A program made the translations under genes and the position numbers. DNA of 64,000 nt from CBDAPX01 sp965198725 (GTDB lineage Bacteria; Pseudomonadota; Alphaproteobacteria; Rhodobacterales; Rhodobacteraceae): contig CBDAPX010000002.1 of NCBI GenBank assembly GCA_965198725.1, forward strand, positions 186,001 through 250,000. The letters run 5' to 3'. The notes below the pieces were generated by a model. The model did not search any database. It worked only from the letters and a program-made list of their open reading frames with translations, and had not been told where the DNA came from. Position 1 is the stretch's first letter, and every line of letters starts with the position of its first letter. Below are positions 45,350 to 53,512 of the stretch, in pieces.

Positions 45350-46584
45350 ACGGCATTCTAAGCGGTATGCGGGTCGTGGAAGGATCGGCCTTTGTCGCGG
45401 TTCCGCTGGCGGGCATGACCCTGGCCCAGATGGGGGCAGAGGTCATCCGGTTTGACAGGATCGAAGGTGGCCTTGACGCAGGACGCTGGCCCGTCGCGCC
45501 ATCTGGCCGCAGTCATTTCTGGGCGGGCTTGAACAAAGGAAAGAAGTCGGTCGCCGTGAACATGAAGGCCCCGGAAGGTCGCGAGCTGATTACGCGTATC
45601 GTAACTGCTCCGGGACCAGATGCGGGGCTTTTTATCACCAACCTGCGGGTGCGTGGCTGGATGGATCACGAAACGCTGAGCCAGCATCGCCCCGATCTGA
45701 TCACGGTGACGTTGTCGGGGGATCGCCATGGACGGCCTGCCGTGGATTACACGGTGAACCCGTCCTTGGGTTTGCCCGATATCACTGGCCCCGAGGGTCA
45801 CGTCGAACCGGTGGCAAGCGCGTTGCCAGCATGGGACCTGATTGCGGGCAACCTTGTCGTTTCATCCTTGCTGGCCGCTGAGCGACATCGTTTGCGGAGC
45901 GGGGCAGGGCAGGCCGTTGATCTGTCGCTTAAAGATGTGGCCGCTGCGATGGTCGGCCATCTTGGCATGATCGGAGAGGCCGCAACCGCGCCGGATCAAC
46001 GCGGAAAGTCCGGCAACGCGCTTTACGGTGCCTACGGTCAGGACTTTGTCTGCGCTTGCGGTGGGCGGGTCATGGTCATCGGCCTGACACAACGACAGTG
46101 GCGTAACCTGCTGAAGGCCACTCAAACCGGTGATGCCATGACAGCCTTGGCTGCGCGGACGGGTCGGGACTTGGACGATGAAGGCGTGCGGTGGGATCTG
46201 CGACATGAGATCACGCAGGTTTTGAAGCCATGGTTTACGCGGCGGAAGATAGAGGAATTTGCCGGGGCCTTTGACAACGGTGGCGTCACATGGTCGGTGT
46301 TCCGAACCTTAAAACAGGCGCTGGCCTCTGACCCGGATCTGAGTGCGGATAACCCGATGTTTGACCTGCTGGAACAACCGGGATTGGGCAGATACCCCGT
46401 GCCGGGCCTGCCGATGCAGTTCGAAAGCCACGCACGCCGACCGGCCGACCCAGCGCCATTGTTGGGCGCAGATACCGAAGAGGTTCTGGCCGAAACCGCA
46501 AAGCTCGATAATAATGAGGTTGCCCGCCTCTTTGATGCCGGGATTGTGGACGGTCCGCGATCTGGTTGCCGACGCGCAGCGTGA
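45346..46584 (+). CDS. mct: CaiB/BaiF CoA-transferase, probable 2-methylfumaryl-CoA isomerase (mesaconyl-CoA C1-C4 transferase)
   Basis: A 412-residue class III CoA-transferase. MRVVEGSAFVAVPLAGMTLAQ, GAEVIRFDRIEGGLD, FWAGLNKGKKSVAV, DAGLFITNLRVRGW, VDYTVNPSLGLP, ALPAWDLIAGN and VMVIGLTQRQW closely recall the Chloroflexus enzyme that moves CoA within mesaconate from C1 to C4. Coupling to the meh-like gene supports this. Mesaconyl-C1-CoA is the product of Mcd, encoded at 21-22.7 kb, which gives a metabolic link. The longer frame starting at 44662 is an artefact of the GC-rich preceding gene. Confidence 0.75.
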   Translation: MNGILSGMRVVEGSAFVAVPLAGMTLAQMGAEVIRFDRIEGGLDAGRWPVAPSGRSHFWAGLNKGKKSVAVNMKAPEGRELITRIVTAPGPDAGLFITNLRVRGWMDHETLSQHRPDLITVTLSGDRHGRPAVDYTVNPSLGLPDITGPEGHVEPVASALPAWDLIAGNLVVSSLLAAERHRLRSGAGQAVDLSLKDVAAAMVGHLGMIGEAATAPDQRGKSGNALYGAYGQDFVCACGGRVMVIGLTQRQWRNLLKATQTGDAMTALAARTGRDLDDEGVRWDLRHEITQVLKPWFTRRKIEEFAGAFDNGGVTWSVFRTLKQALASDPDLSADNPMFDLLEQPGLGRYPVPGLPMQFESHARRPADPAPLLGADTEEVLAETAKLDNNEVARLFDAGIVDGPRSGCRRAA

Positions 46585-46653
46585 CAATCCTGAATTAGGC
46601 ATTTGTCTTATGAACCTTGCTTGGTAGAAGCCATCAACCAAGCGAGGCCAGAC

Positions 46654-47325
46654 ATGTCGTATCCCGGTCCTGACACCCCGCATCCTGTCGTTCTGCCAGA
46701 CGGTTCGCGCCTGCCAAACAACGTGTTCCTGAAGGCGGTAATCGACCATCCACGGATGGAGATCGGGGAGTATACCTATGCCAACGATTTTGACCCGCCT
46801 GCCGATCCATCGGACTGGGCCGGGCGGATCGCCCCGTTTTTGTTCCCTGTATCTCCTGATAAGCTGATTATCGGCAAATTCGGGCAGTTTGCGCATGGCG
46901 TCCGGTTCATAACCCATTCGGCCAATCACAAGATGGACGGGTTTTCGACTTATCCGCTTGCGATCCATGATCCGGAACGGTTTGTCCACTATGCCGCGGA
47001 CATGCAACCGGGTCGGGATACGATTATCGGCAACGATGTTTGGTTGGGCATGGATGTCAAAGTGATGCCGGGCGCCCAGATTGGCAACGGCGTTATCGTT
47101 GGTGCCGGGTCCGTGGTGGCTGGCACCTTGCCAGACTATGTGGTCGCGGCAGGGAACCCGGCGCGCATTGTGCGTCATCGCTTTACACCGGACGTGGTGG
47201 CCTACCTTTTGAAGGTCTGCTGGTGGGATTGGCCGATTGAGGACATTCTGACCCATGAGGCGGCAATCGTAGGCGGCGATCTGAATGCTTTGAAAGCGGC
47301 TGTCGCATCATTGCAAGAAAAATAG
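46654..47325 (+). CDS. CatB-related O-acetyltransferase (hexapeptide-repeat)
   Basis: A 223-residue left-handed beta-helix acyltransferase of the xenobiotic acetyltransferase/CatB type. MEIGEYTYAND, IGKFGQFAHGVRFITHSANH, the terminal repeats TIIGNDVWLGMDVKVMPGAQ, IGNGVIVGAGSVV and VVAAGNPARIVR are typical, and HSANH contains the expected catalytic His. ATG 46654 follows GCGAGG; an ATG at 46603 would add 17 residues. The acceptor could be an antibiotic, sugar or polyol; it cannot be told from sequence. It starts 69 bases after mct. Confidence 0.85.
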   Translation: MSYPGPDTPHPVVLPDGSRLPNNVFLKAVIDHPRMEIGEYTYANDFDPPADPSDWAGRIAPFLFPVSPDKLIIGKFGQFAHGVRFITHSANHKMDGFSTYPLAIHDPERFVHYAADMQPGRDTIIGNDVWLGMDVKVMPGAQIGNGVIVGAGSVVAGTLPDYVVAAGNPARIVRHRFTPDVVAYLLKVCWWDWPIEDILTHEAAIVGGDLNALKAAVASLQEK

Positions 47326-47392
47326 GGCCCCCGATAGACGCGTTGATCCGGTGGAAAAACGATCCGAAGCGCCATTTCTGCAAGCTGCCGGG

Positions 47393-48157
47393 CTATTCCC
47401 CGGTTGGGCCAGGCAACCTCTTGGGATTCGATTGATCGGCGGCTGTCTGAGCGCCTTGGTCTTCGGGGTAGAACGGTTCGTGTCCGACCATGCGGTCCGC
47501 TTCGGCAGTGACGTCGTTCATGAAATCCTGAAGGTTCTTGCGCAGTGCCTCAATCGTTTCTTCATCGGCTTTGCGCGGTACCGTTTCGGTCCATTCGCGG
47601 CAGATAAAGACGCCATCTGTGTAGGGGCGCGGTGTTTGCAGGCGGTCCCAACTTGACAGCTCTGAGGTGTGGCGCGCCGAATAGGTGATGTAAAACACGC
47701 GTTTGCCCGTCGTGCGCGCCCAAACCAGTGGTACGTTCGATGCGATCCGATGGGGGCCTCTGGGTCCATCGACAGCAATACCGATCGAAATGCCTTGTTT
47801 CATCTTGCCGATGACCTCACGCGTCAGCGCAACGTGCCGCTTGTGTGAGGACATGGCAATCGTATCCATGCCGAAAAGCAGTTGGATGCGGCCGACCATG
47901 CTGCCTGCTCTGGCCGATGAGGTGATCGAGCAAATTGGAGCGCGGTCAACGGGAAAGAGATATGGCGATTGCGCCAGTTTCTGATGCCACAGCAGCGCGA
48001 TGACCGGTTCGCCGTTATCCAGAACCTCGTGTAAGGGTTCAAAGCCGATGCGCTGCCATTTACCCGTTCTTTGGACCCAGCGGATATAGGATGCGATCAA
48101 GCCGGCGACCCGGTTCAATACCCATTCGTTGTCGGCAATTTTTTTGCGCAGGCTCAC
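47393..48157 (-). CDS. DUF374-type lysophospholipid acyltransferase family protein
   Basis: A 254-residue protein with the DUF374/LpxL-like arrangement: an N-terminal hydrophobic part, VIALLWHQKLAQSPYLF (motif I-like His), SSARAGSMVGRIQLLFGMDTI, IGIAVDGPRGPHRIA and VPLVWARTTGKRVFYITYSA. Members are thought to acylate lipid A-like or phospholipid acceptors at the inner membrane. It is convergent with the CatB-like gene and divergent from the GSCFA gene. Confidence 0.82.
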   Translation of the reverse strand: MSLRKKIADNEWVLNRVAGLIASYIRWVQRTGKWQRIGFEPLHEVLDNGEPVIALLWHQKLAQSPYLFPVDRAPICSITSSARAGSMVGRIQLLFGMDTIAMSSHKRHVALTREVIGKMKQGISIGIAVDGPRGPHRIASNVPLVWARTTGKRVFYITYSARHTSELSSWDRLQTPRPYTDGVFICREWTETVPRKADEETIEALRKNLQDFMNDVTAEADRMVGHEPFYPEDQGAQTAADQSNPKRLPGPTGE

Positions 48158-48201
48158 GGCGAAATCCTCTTCGGTGCGCAGGCCATAGCGTAATCAGATC
48201 A

Positions 48202-48223
48202 TGGTGCAATCACAATTGCACCA
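48202..48223. promoter_or_regulatory. Perfect 9-4-9 palindrome in divergent promoter region, candidate operator
   Basis: TGGTGCAAT (48202-48210) and ATTGCACCA (48215-48223) are exact reverse complements around the spacer CACA. It lies 45 bases before the DUF374 start and 110 bases before the GSCFA start. A related half-site, TTGCAATTG, occurs at about 48273-48281. No T-run follows, so an operator is likelier than a terminator. The binding protein is unknown. Confidence 0.5.
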
Positions 48224-48333
48224 AGCTGGCATGGCGGTCACCGAGAACAAAGCTGTCTCGATGAGCGCTGTGTTGCAATTGATGCGATTGCTGGGCACAT
48301 TGAACATGCTGAGCAGCAAAATGGTGGAGGCGC

Positions 48334-49401
48334 ATGTCCCACCCGTATGACTCTCTGTCGAAAGAGGCCTATTGGCGTACCGGCGTTGCCGAAGTTGGGC
48401 CACACGGCCTGCGCGGCTTGTGGACCCCAAAGTTTCAGGTCCTGCAGGAACACAGAATTGTAACCGCAGGATCGTGTTTCGCGCAGCATATCGGCAAGGC
48501 GCTTTTGTACCGGGGATATGGCTGGGCTGATTTTGAGCCTGCTCCACCGTTTCTGAAACCCGAAGACGCAGCGCGATATAACTATGGCATTTTCAGCTTT
48601 CGGACCGGAAACATCTATACGCCTGCAATGCTGTTACAGTGGTTTCGGATGGCCTTTGGCGTGATGGAGCAACCAACAGAAGTGTGGGAGGCGGACGGGC
48701 GGTTCTATGACCCGCTGCGACCTGCGATTGAACCCAATGGATTTGAGAGCGCGGAAGAGGTTTTTGCCTCTCGCGATATCACGCTGACGGCGATTAAAGA
48801 GGCGGTAACCGGATCGGATATCTTTGTTTTCACGCTGGGATTGACCGAACGGTGGGTCAATCCAAAGGCCGGGGTTACATATGCCATGGCGCCGGGGACG
48901 CTGGCCGGGGTATTTGATCCAGCGCGGCATGAATTCGTTAACGACAACGCCCGCATGAGCTTTCGCAATCTACGCGCAGCTATTCAGTTGGCGCAAAAAC
49001 AGAACCCGGAACTCCGGTTTCTGCTGACGGTGTCACCCGTACCGCTGACGGCAACCGCGACGGGCCAGCATGTATTGACCGCGACCAGCTATTCGAAATC
49101 CGTCTTGCGCGCCGCGGCCGGAATGGCCGCCGATGAACTGCCCGCGGTCGATTATTTTCCGTCTTATGAAATCATCACCCACCCTGTTTTCCGCGGGATT
49201 TTCTATGCGCCCAACATGCGCAGCGTCGAACCCCAAGGGGTGGCGACGGTGATGCAGCATTTCTTTGCCGACCAAGAGCGGACATTCGGCCCGCAAAAAC
49301 CGACAATTCAGGAACCGGTGGCCAAGACACGGCGCGACACCCGCCACGCATCAGAGGATGTGCGCTGTGAAGAGGAGATGCTTGATGCCTTCTCCAGATA
49401 A
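48334..49401 (+). CDS. GSCFA domain protein, SGNH-like surface or polysaccharide-modifying enzyme
   Basis: A 355-residue protein with the name-giving motif IVTAGSCFAQHIGKALL near residue 45, then NYGIFSFRTGNIYTPAMLLQW and VFTLGLTERWVN, and LLTVSPVPLTATATG with a late YFPSYEIITH and YAPNMRSV. GSCFA proteins are SGNH-fold relatives, usually linked to cell-surface polysaccharide modification. No signal peptide is visible, so action may be cytosolic. It overlaps the next gene by 17 bases. Confidence 0.87.
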   Translation: MSHPYDSLSKEAYWRTGVAEVGPHGLRGLWTPKFQVLQEHRIVTAGSCFAQHIGKALLYRGYGWADFEPAPPFLKPEDAARYNYGIFSFRTGNIYTPAMLLQWFRMAFGVMEQPTEVWEADGRFYDPLRPAIEPNGFESAEEVFASRDITLTAIKEAVTGSDIFVFTLGLTERWVNPKAGVTYAMAPGTLAGVFDPARHEFVNDNARMSFRNLRAAIQLAQKQNPELRFLLTVSPVPLTATATGQHVLTATSYSKSVLRAAAGMAADELPAVDYFPSYEIITHPVFRGIFYAPNMRSVEPQGVATVMQHFFADQERTFGPQKPTIQEPVAKTRRDTRHASEDVRCEEEMLDAFSR

Positions 49402-50155
49402 TCCACGGCTACTGATATTTGGCGACAGTCACATTGCAAGTGCGCGGCGGGCTGTTGATCGGGGATTGGTTGATTTATCAGGCTATGAGCTTGAGTTTTG
49501 GGGCGCCTACGGTCCTGCATTCCGCGAATTTCGTCTGCGAAGTGGCGTGGTGCACGCCATGAACGAAACCAAAGAGATTGCATTAAAGATCAACGGGCAG
49601 GGGCGCACCACAGTGTCACCGGCGGAATTCGACGTGGTGTTGTTCTACGGCGCGCGCCTCCGTGCGGCGCATTTCTTCGCGCCTTATTTGCATCGTCTTC
49701 AATGTGGAATTGATCTGCCCAGCCGTGCCGTTATGACCCTCGCCACCAGGCATTTCTTGCGCAGTTTGCGATCCTATCGTCTTGCAGCCGCATTGGCCCG
49801 CGCCAAGGAAACGTCGGTCCTCTTTGCCCAGGCGGCGTTTCCGACAGCAGGTATTCGTCCTTTGCAGGATATGGACCCGATCTATTCGGAAAACGTTAAA
49901 GCCTTCGAAGCAACAGCAGCCGACCGCGATCTGGTATGGGGCCATTTGCACCAAACAGCCCTGCAAGATGGTGTTGCGTTGGTCAGACAACCAGAACACA
50001 CCATCACAGACGGCATTTTCACGCACGAGGAATTTGCCGTGTCTGACGCACACAAGAAATTGGACGACGGGCACAAATCAGATGAATTTGCGGCCCTTAT
50101 GATCCGCGAAGCTCTGGGTCTTTCAGATGACCATCGGACTGCAATTCCGGCTTGA
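49385..50155 (+). CDS. SGNH-like hydrolase domain protein, partner of the GSCFA gene
   Basis: A 256-residue protein from ATG 49385, chosen because LLIFGDSHIASARRAV (block I-like, GDSH) then sits at the N-terminus. Further recognisable parts are EFDVVLFYGARLRAAHFF (block III-like) and TDGIFTHEEFAVSDAHKKLDDGHKSDEF near the C-terminus, with a candidate acid-histidine pair. The start lies within the GSCFA gene, giving translational coupling. The substrate is unknown; an O-acyl or O-acetyl group on a glycan is a reasonable guess. Confidence 0.68.
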   Translation: MPSPDNPRLLIFGDSHIASARRAVDRGLVDLSGYELEFWGAYGPAFREFRLRSGVVHAMNETKEIALKINGQGRTTVSPAEFDVVLFYGARLRAAHFFAPYLHRLQCGIDLPSRAVMTLATRHFLRSLRSYRLAAALARAKETSVLFAQAAFPTAGIRPLQDMDPIYSENVKAFEATAADRDLVWGHLHQTALQDGVALVRQPEHTITDGIFTHEEFAVSDAHKKLDDGHKSDEFAALMIREALGLSDDHRTAIPA

Positions 50156-50221
50156 GCAGGGGCAAAGTCGAAAATGCGCTTGCCCTGATCTGTGCACTGT
50201 CATATGTGAATTCCCGGCCAT

Positions 50222-50297
50222 AGGGGTATAGCTCAGCTGGTAGAGCGACGGTCTCCAAAACCGTAGGTCGCGGGTTCGAACCCTGCTGCCCCTGCCA
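50222..50297 (+). tRNA. trnW: tRNA-Trp (anticodon CCA)
   Basis: A 76-base cloverleaf with 3' CCA encoded. Acceptor stem AGGGGTA pairs with TGCCCCT (one G-U pair); the D arm has GCTCAGCTGGTAGAGC; the anticodon stem-loop is ACGGT-CTCCAAA-ACCGT with anticodon CCA; the T arm is CGGGTTCGAACCC-like (GCGGGTTCGAACCCTGC). Its position upstream of secE-nusG is a known arrangement in this group, although an MFS gene intervenes here. Confidence 0.97.
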
Positions 50298-50376
50298 CCT
50301 CATCCATGAAACCGTTCCGCAGTGGATTGATAGCGGCTTTGGCCGGATAACGGATCGGCCAAAGATTGGGGCCAAA

Positions 50377-51579
50377 ATGCTGGCTGCCGCGAAAACACCA
50401 CCGACCCTGACCACCTTGATCATTTTGACCGGGTTGTCGGTTCTGTACCTCAACATGTTTTTACCATCCCTGACCCAGATCGCCGCGACGTTCGAGGCGG
50501 ATTACGGATTGGTGAACCTGTCCATTGCCGGGTATCTGGCTGTTACGGGCGTCCTGCAAATCATCATGGGACCTCTTTCAGACCGTTTTGGTCGGCGCCC
50601 GATCCTGTTGATCGGTCTGGCCATCTTTGTCTTTGCGACAGTGGGATGCGTTCTGGCGCAGAACATCTGGACGTTTCTTGGGTTCCGTATGTTGCAAGCC
50701 GCGATCATATCTGGCGCGGCCCTTTCGCGGGCGGTTGTGCGCGATACGTATGAAACCAAGGAATCAGCCAGCATTCTGGGGTATATCGGAATGGTCATGG
50801 CCATCGCCCCGATGACAGCCCCAATGATTGGCGGGGCGTTGGATCAATTCTTTGGCTGGCGGGCGACGTTTGTCTTCATGCTGGTCGCCGGCATTGCGGT
50901 GTTCTGGCTGTGCTGGTCAGACTTGGGGGAAACCAACACATCTCCCTCGGCCACGTTCCGCGCGCAATTTGCGACATATCCCGAACTGCTCGGTTCTCGA
51001 CGGTTCTGGGGTTATTCTGCCTGTCTGGGTTTTTCCATCGGGGCCTTTTACGCGTTTCTGGGCGGGGCACCTTTGGCGGCGGCGGTCCTCTTTGATCTCA
51101 GCCCGGCGGCCCTTGGCGTCGGGATGGGCTCGATCACTGGCGGGTTCATGTTTGGCAATTTCCTCAGCGGAAGGTTCGGTAAGCGTTTCAGCCTGACAAC
51201 CATGATGATCTTTGGTCGCGTCGTGGCTTGTGCCGGTCTGACCGTCGGTTTGGTGCTGTTTGCGCTGGGCGTTGAACATGTCTTGGTCTTGTTTGCTCCC
51301 GCTGTGATGACGGGTCTGGGCAACGGTCTCACATTACCCGCAGCGAATGCCGGGGCCATGTCGGTCCGGCCAAGCCTTGCTGGCAGCGCATCGGGGCTGT
51401 CAGGTGCATTGACCGTTGCGGGCGGTGCCGTGATCACCTGGGCGACAGCGGCGGTTCTGACGCCGGACTATGCCGCCTTTGTCGTTCTGGGCATGATGCT
51501 GGCCTGCGCGGCGGCGGGATTGCTGTCGGCGATCTATGTGCGGCGCATCGATCTGCGCGAGGTTTTGCCGCAACAGTAA
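50377..51579 (+). CDS. MFS drug-resistance transporter, Bcr/CflA type
   Basis: A 400-residue, 12-helix major-facilitator protein. The loop 2-3 motif is GPLSDRFGRRPILLIGLAIF, and SLTQIAATFEADYGLVNLSIAGYLAVTGV plus AAIISGAALSRAVVRDTYE and IAPMTAPMIGGALDQFFGWR place it with the Bcr/CflA efflux family. Probable proton-driven export of small drugs or metabolites. It lies between tRNA-Trp and secE, in the same direction, and ends 80 bases before secE. Confidence 0.9.
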   Translation: MLAAAKTPPTLTTLIILTGLSVLYLNMFLPSLTQIAATFEADYGLVNLSIAGYLAVTGVLQIIMGPLSDRFGRRPILLIGLAIFVFATVGCVLAQNIWTFLGFRMLQAAIISGAALSRAVVRDTYETKESASILGYIGMVMAIAPMTAPMIGGALDQFFGWRATFVFMLVAGIAVFWLCWSDLGETNTSPSATFRAQFATYPELLGSRRFWGYSACLGFSIGAFYAFLGGAPLAAAVLFDLSPAALGVGMGSITGGFMFGNFLSGRFGKRFSLTTMMIFGRVVACAGLTVGLVLFALGVEHVLVLFAPAVMTGLGNGLTLPAANAGAMSVRPSLAGSASGLSGALTVAGGAVITWATAAVLTPDYAAFVVLGMMLACAAAGLLSAIYVRRIDLREVLPQQ

Positions 51580-51659
51580 CAGCTGTGTAAATCGCCTTGA
51601 AATCGCCCCGATGGGCCGTTATGTCCTGCCTGTCGAACAGCCTGAGAAATGAGAGCCAC

Positions 51660-51857
51660 ATGGCCACCACCAACCCGATCCAGTTTATTCAGCAAGTCCG
51701 CGCCGAAGTGTCCAAAGTCGTTTGGCCGACACGCCGCGAAGTGTTGTTGACCACGGTTATGGTGTTCATCATGGCCGCGCTGACGGCCGTATTCTTTGCC
51801 TTGGTAGACTTGTTGATCCGTACCGGGCTTAAGGCATTGCTCGGCGCATTTGGCTAA
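51660..51857 (+). CDS. secE: Preprotein translocase subunit SecE
   Basis: A 65-residue SecE with the cytoplasmic helix FIQQVRAEVSKVVWPTRREVL and a single transmembrane helix (VMVFIMAALTAVFFALVDLLI), typical of the short form in alphaproteobacteria. ATG 51660 is the family start; an upstream ATG at 51597 adds 21 unrelated residues. nusG follows 169 bases downstream, the usual order. Confidence 0.95.
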   Translation: MATTNPIQFIQQVRAEVSKVVWPTRREVLLTTVMVFIMAALTAVFFALVDLLIRTGLKALLGAFG

Positions 51858-52026
51858 GCTGCTGCACGGAATTGCAGCGTCCCACCCTTGAACTTGTTGG
51901 GGAAGACGCGTATCCGACACGATACCTAATTCACGGCGTGCGGCGATTCGAGTTGCACGCCCGTTTTTATTGCGGCGAACAAAACTGACCCGGCTGCCGG
52001 GTCGCGAAGACAAGGACGACAGGTGC

Positions 52027-52560
52027 ATGGCGAAGCGTTGGTACTCGGTGAGCGTTCTCTCGAATTTCGAGAAGAAGATCGCGGAACAGATCCGGACCTC
52101 TGTGGCCGAGCATGGTCTTGAAGACGAGATCGACGAAGTGCTGGTGCCCACCGAAGAAGTGATCGAGGTGCGTCGCGGCAAGAAGGTGACGACCGAGCGC
52201 CGCTTTATGCCGGGCTATGTTCTGGTCCACATGGAAATGTCGGACCAAGGGTATCACCTGATCAACTCGATCAATCGCGTCACCGGGTTTCTGGGTCCGC
52301 AAGGCCGTCCAATGCCGATGCGCGACGCCGAAGTGAACGGCATTCTGAACCGTGTTCAGGAAGGCGAAGAAGCGCCGAAGCTGATGATCAGCTTCGAGGT
52401 TGGCGAAAAGGTCAAAGTCAACGACGGCCCGTTCGAAGACTTCGACGGCATGGTCGAAGAGGTCGACGACGACAACCAAAAGCTCAAAGTCACTGTTTCG
52501 ATCTTTGGCCGGGAAACACCGGTCGAACTGGACGACACCCAAGTCACCAAACAGGTCTAA
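52027..52560 (+). CDS. nusG: Transcription termination/antitermination factor NusG
   Basis: NusG binds RNA polymerase and links it to the ribosome or Rho. The 177-residue protein starts RWYSVSVLSNFEKKIAEQI, has MPGYVLVHMEMSDQGYHLI and the C-terminal KOW domain GEKVKVNDGPFEDFDGMVEEV, ending VSIFGRETPVELDDTQVTKQV. ATG 52027 is the family start. Its last 4 bases overlap the end of the convergent LysR gene. Confidence 0.97.
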   Translation: MAKRWYSVSVLSNFEKKIAEQIRTSVAEHGLEDEIDEVLVPTEEVIEVRRGKKVTTERRFMPGYVLVHMEMSDQGYHLINSINRVTGFLGPQGRPMPMRDAEVNGILNRVQEGEEAPKLMISFEVGEKVKVNDGPFEDFDGMVEEVDDDNQKLKVTVSIFGRETPVELDDTQVTKQV

Positions 52561-53414
52561 GCCGAGGACGTGTCGCGGAGCAGCACCCGGGCAAGCGCTG
52601 GGTGCGCAAAGCGTCGCGGACGCGTCACCGCATAAAACGGCTCAGAAATCTTCAAGTCAAACGGTGCCGTTTCCACGGTTCCCGCAGCGATTTCATCGGC
52701 CAGAACAACCGCCGGGGCCAAAGCCACACCCGCGCCTGCGCGCGTGAGCAGACGCAACATCGCCATATCGTCCACCTCAGCCACGATTTTCAAATCCAGC
52801 GCGGCAGTCAGATTGGTAAAACCGGTCCGAATGGCGCTGTCGGTGGGCAAGATCAGTGGGGCGGTGGTCAGCAGCTCGGTAAGGTTGCCCGCGCGCAGAA
52901 GGTCGGGCGCGCCGTGCAATCCTACGGTTTGATCGGCAATGCGCAGCGCAGCATAGCCTGTGGGCGGCAATTCCGTGGTCAAAACTACGTCGAGTGACAG
53001 ATCATCCAATGCTGCCAAAAGTGATCGTGTATCCCCGGACTGCAAACTTATCGGCACCTGTGGGGCTTGCAGCAATGGCGACAGAAACTGCAGTTGAAAG
53101 TTGCGTGACAGGGTCGACAAGGCCCCGATGCGCAACGGTGGATCGTCGCTTTGCATTTGCGCCAAGTTGGCGAGCATTTCCTCTCCGGTCGCAAAGATAC
53201 GCGCAGCGTGGTCCAGCGCGATCCGTCCGGCCTCGGTCAGTTCCAGCGTGCGCCCGACCCGATCAAAGAGCGAGGTGCCCAAGCGCGCTTCGAGCGCTTT
53301 GATCTGTATCGATAGCGCAGATTGAGAGACGTTCAGCTTTTCTGCAGCGCGGCTCAGGTGGCCTTCGGTCGCGACGGCGTGGAAATATCGCAGGTGATGA
53401 TAGTTTAGGGACAT
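52557..53414 (-). CDS. LysR-family transcriptional regulator
   Basis: A 285-residue regulator. The N-terminal winged helix (LNYHHLRYFHAVATEGHLSRAAEKLNVSQSALSIQIKALEARLG) has an NhaR-like start. The effector domain carries LRIGALSTLSRNFQLQFLSP and LRLLTRAGAGVALAPAVVL. It is divergent from the SbtA-like transporter 98 bases away, the normal arrangement for a LysR regulator and its target. Bicarbonate or a linked metabolite may be the signal; this is inferred from context. Confidence 0.9.
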   Translation of the reverse strand: MSLNYHHLRYFHAVATEGHLSRAAEKLNVSQSALSIQIKALEARLGTSLFDRVGRTLELTEAGRIALDHAARIFATGEEMLANLAQMQSDDPPLRIGALSTLSRNFQLQFLSPLLQAPQVPISLQSGDTRSLLAALDDLSLDVVLTTELPPTGYAALRIADQTVGLHGAPDLLRAGNLTELLTTAPLILPTDSAIRTGFTNLTAALDLKIVAEVDDMAMLRLLTRAGAGVALAPAVVLADEIAAGTVETAPFDLKISEPFYAVTRPRRFAHPALARVLLRDTSSA

Positions 53415-53512
53415 GATTCAGATAAATAGAACGGTTTGAGCTAAAAGATATATTTTTCCGTCCCTAACTTCCTCCTTACATGTCGCGGAGCACCGGTGAC
53501 AGGAGACAGGAC

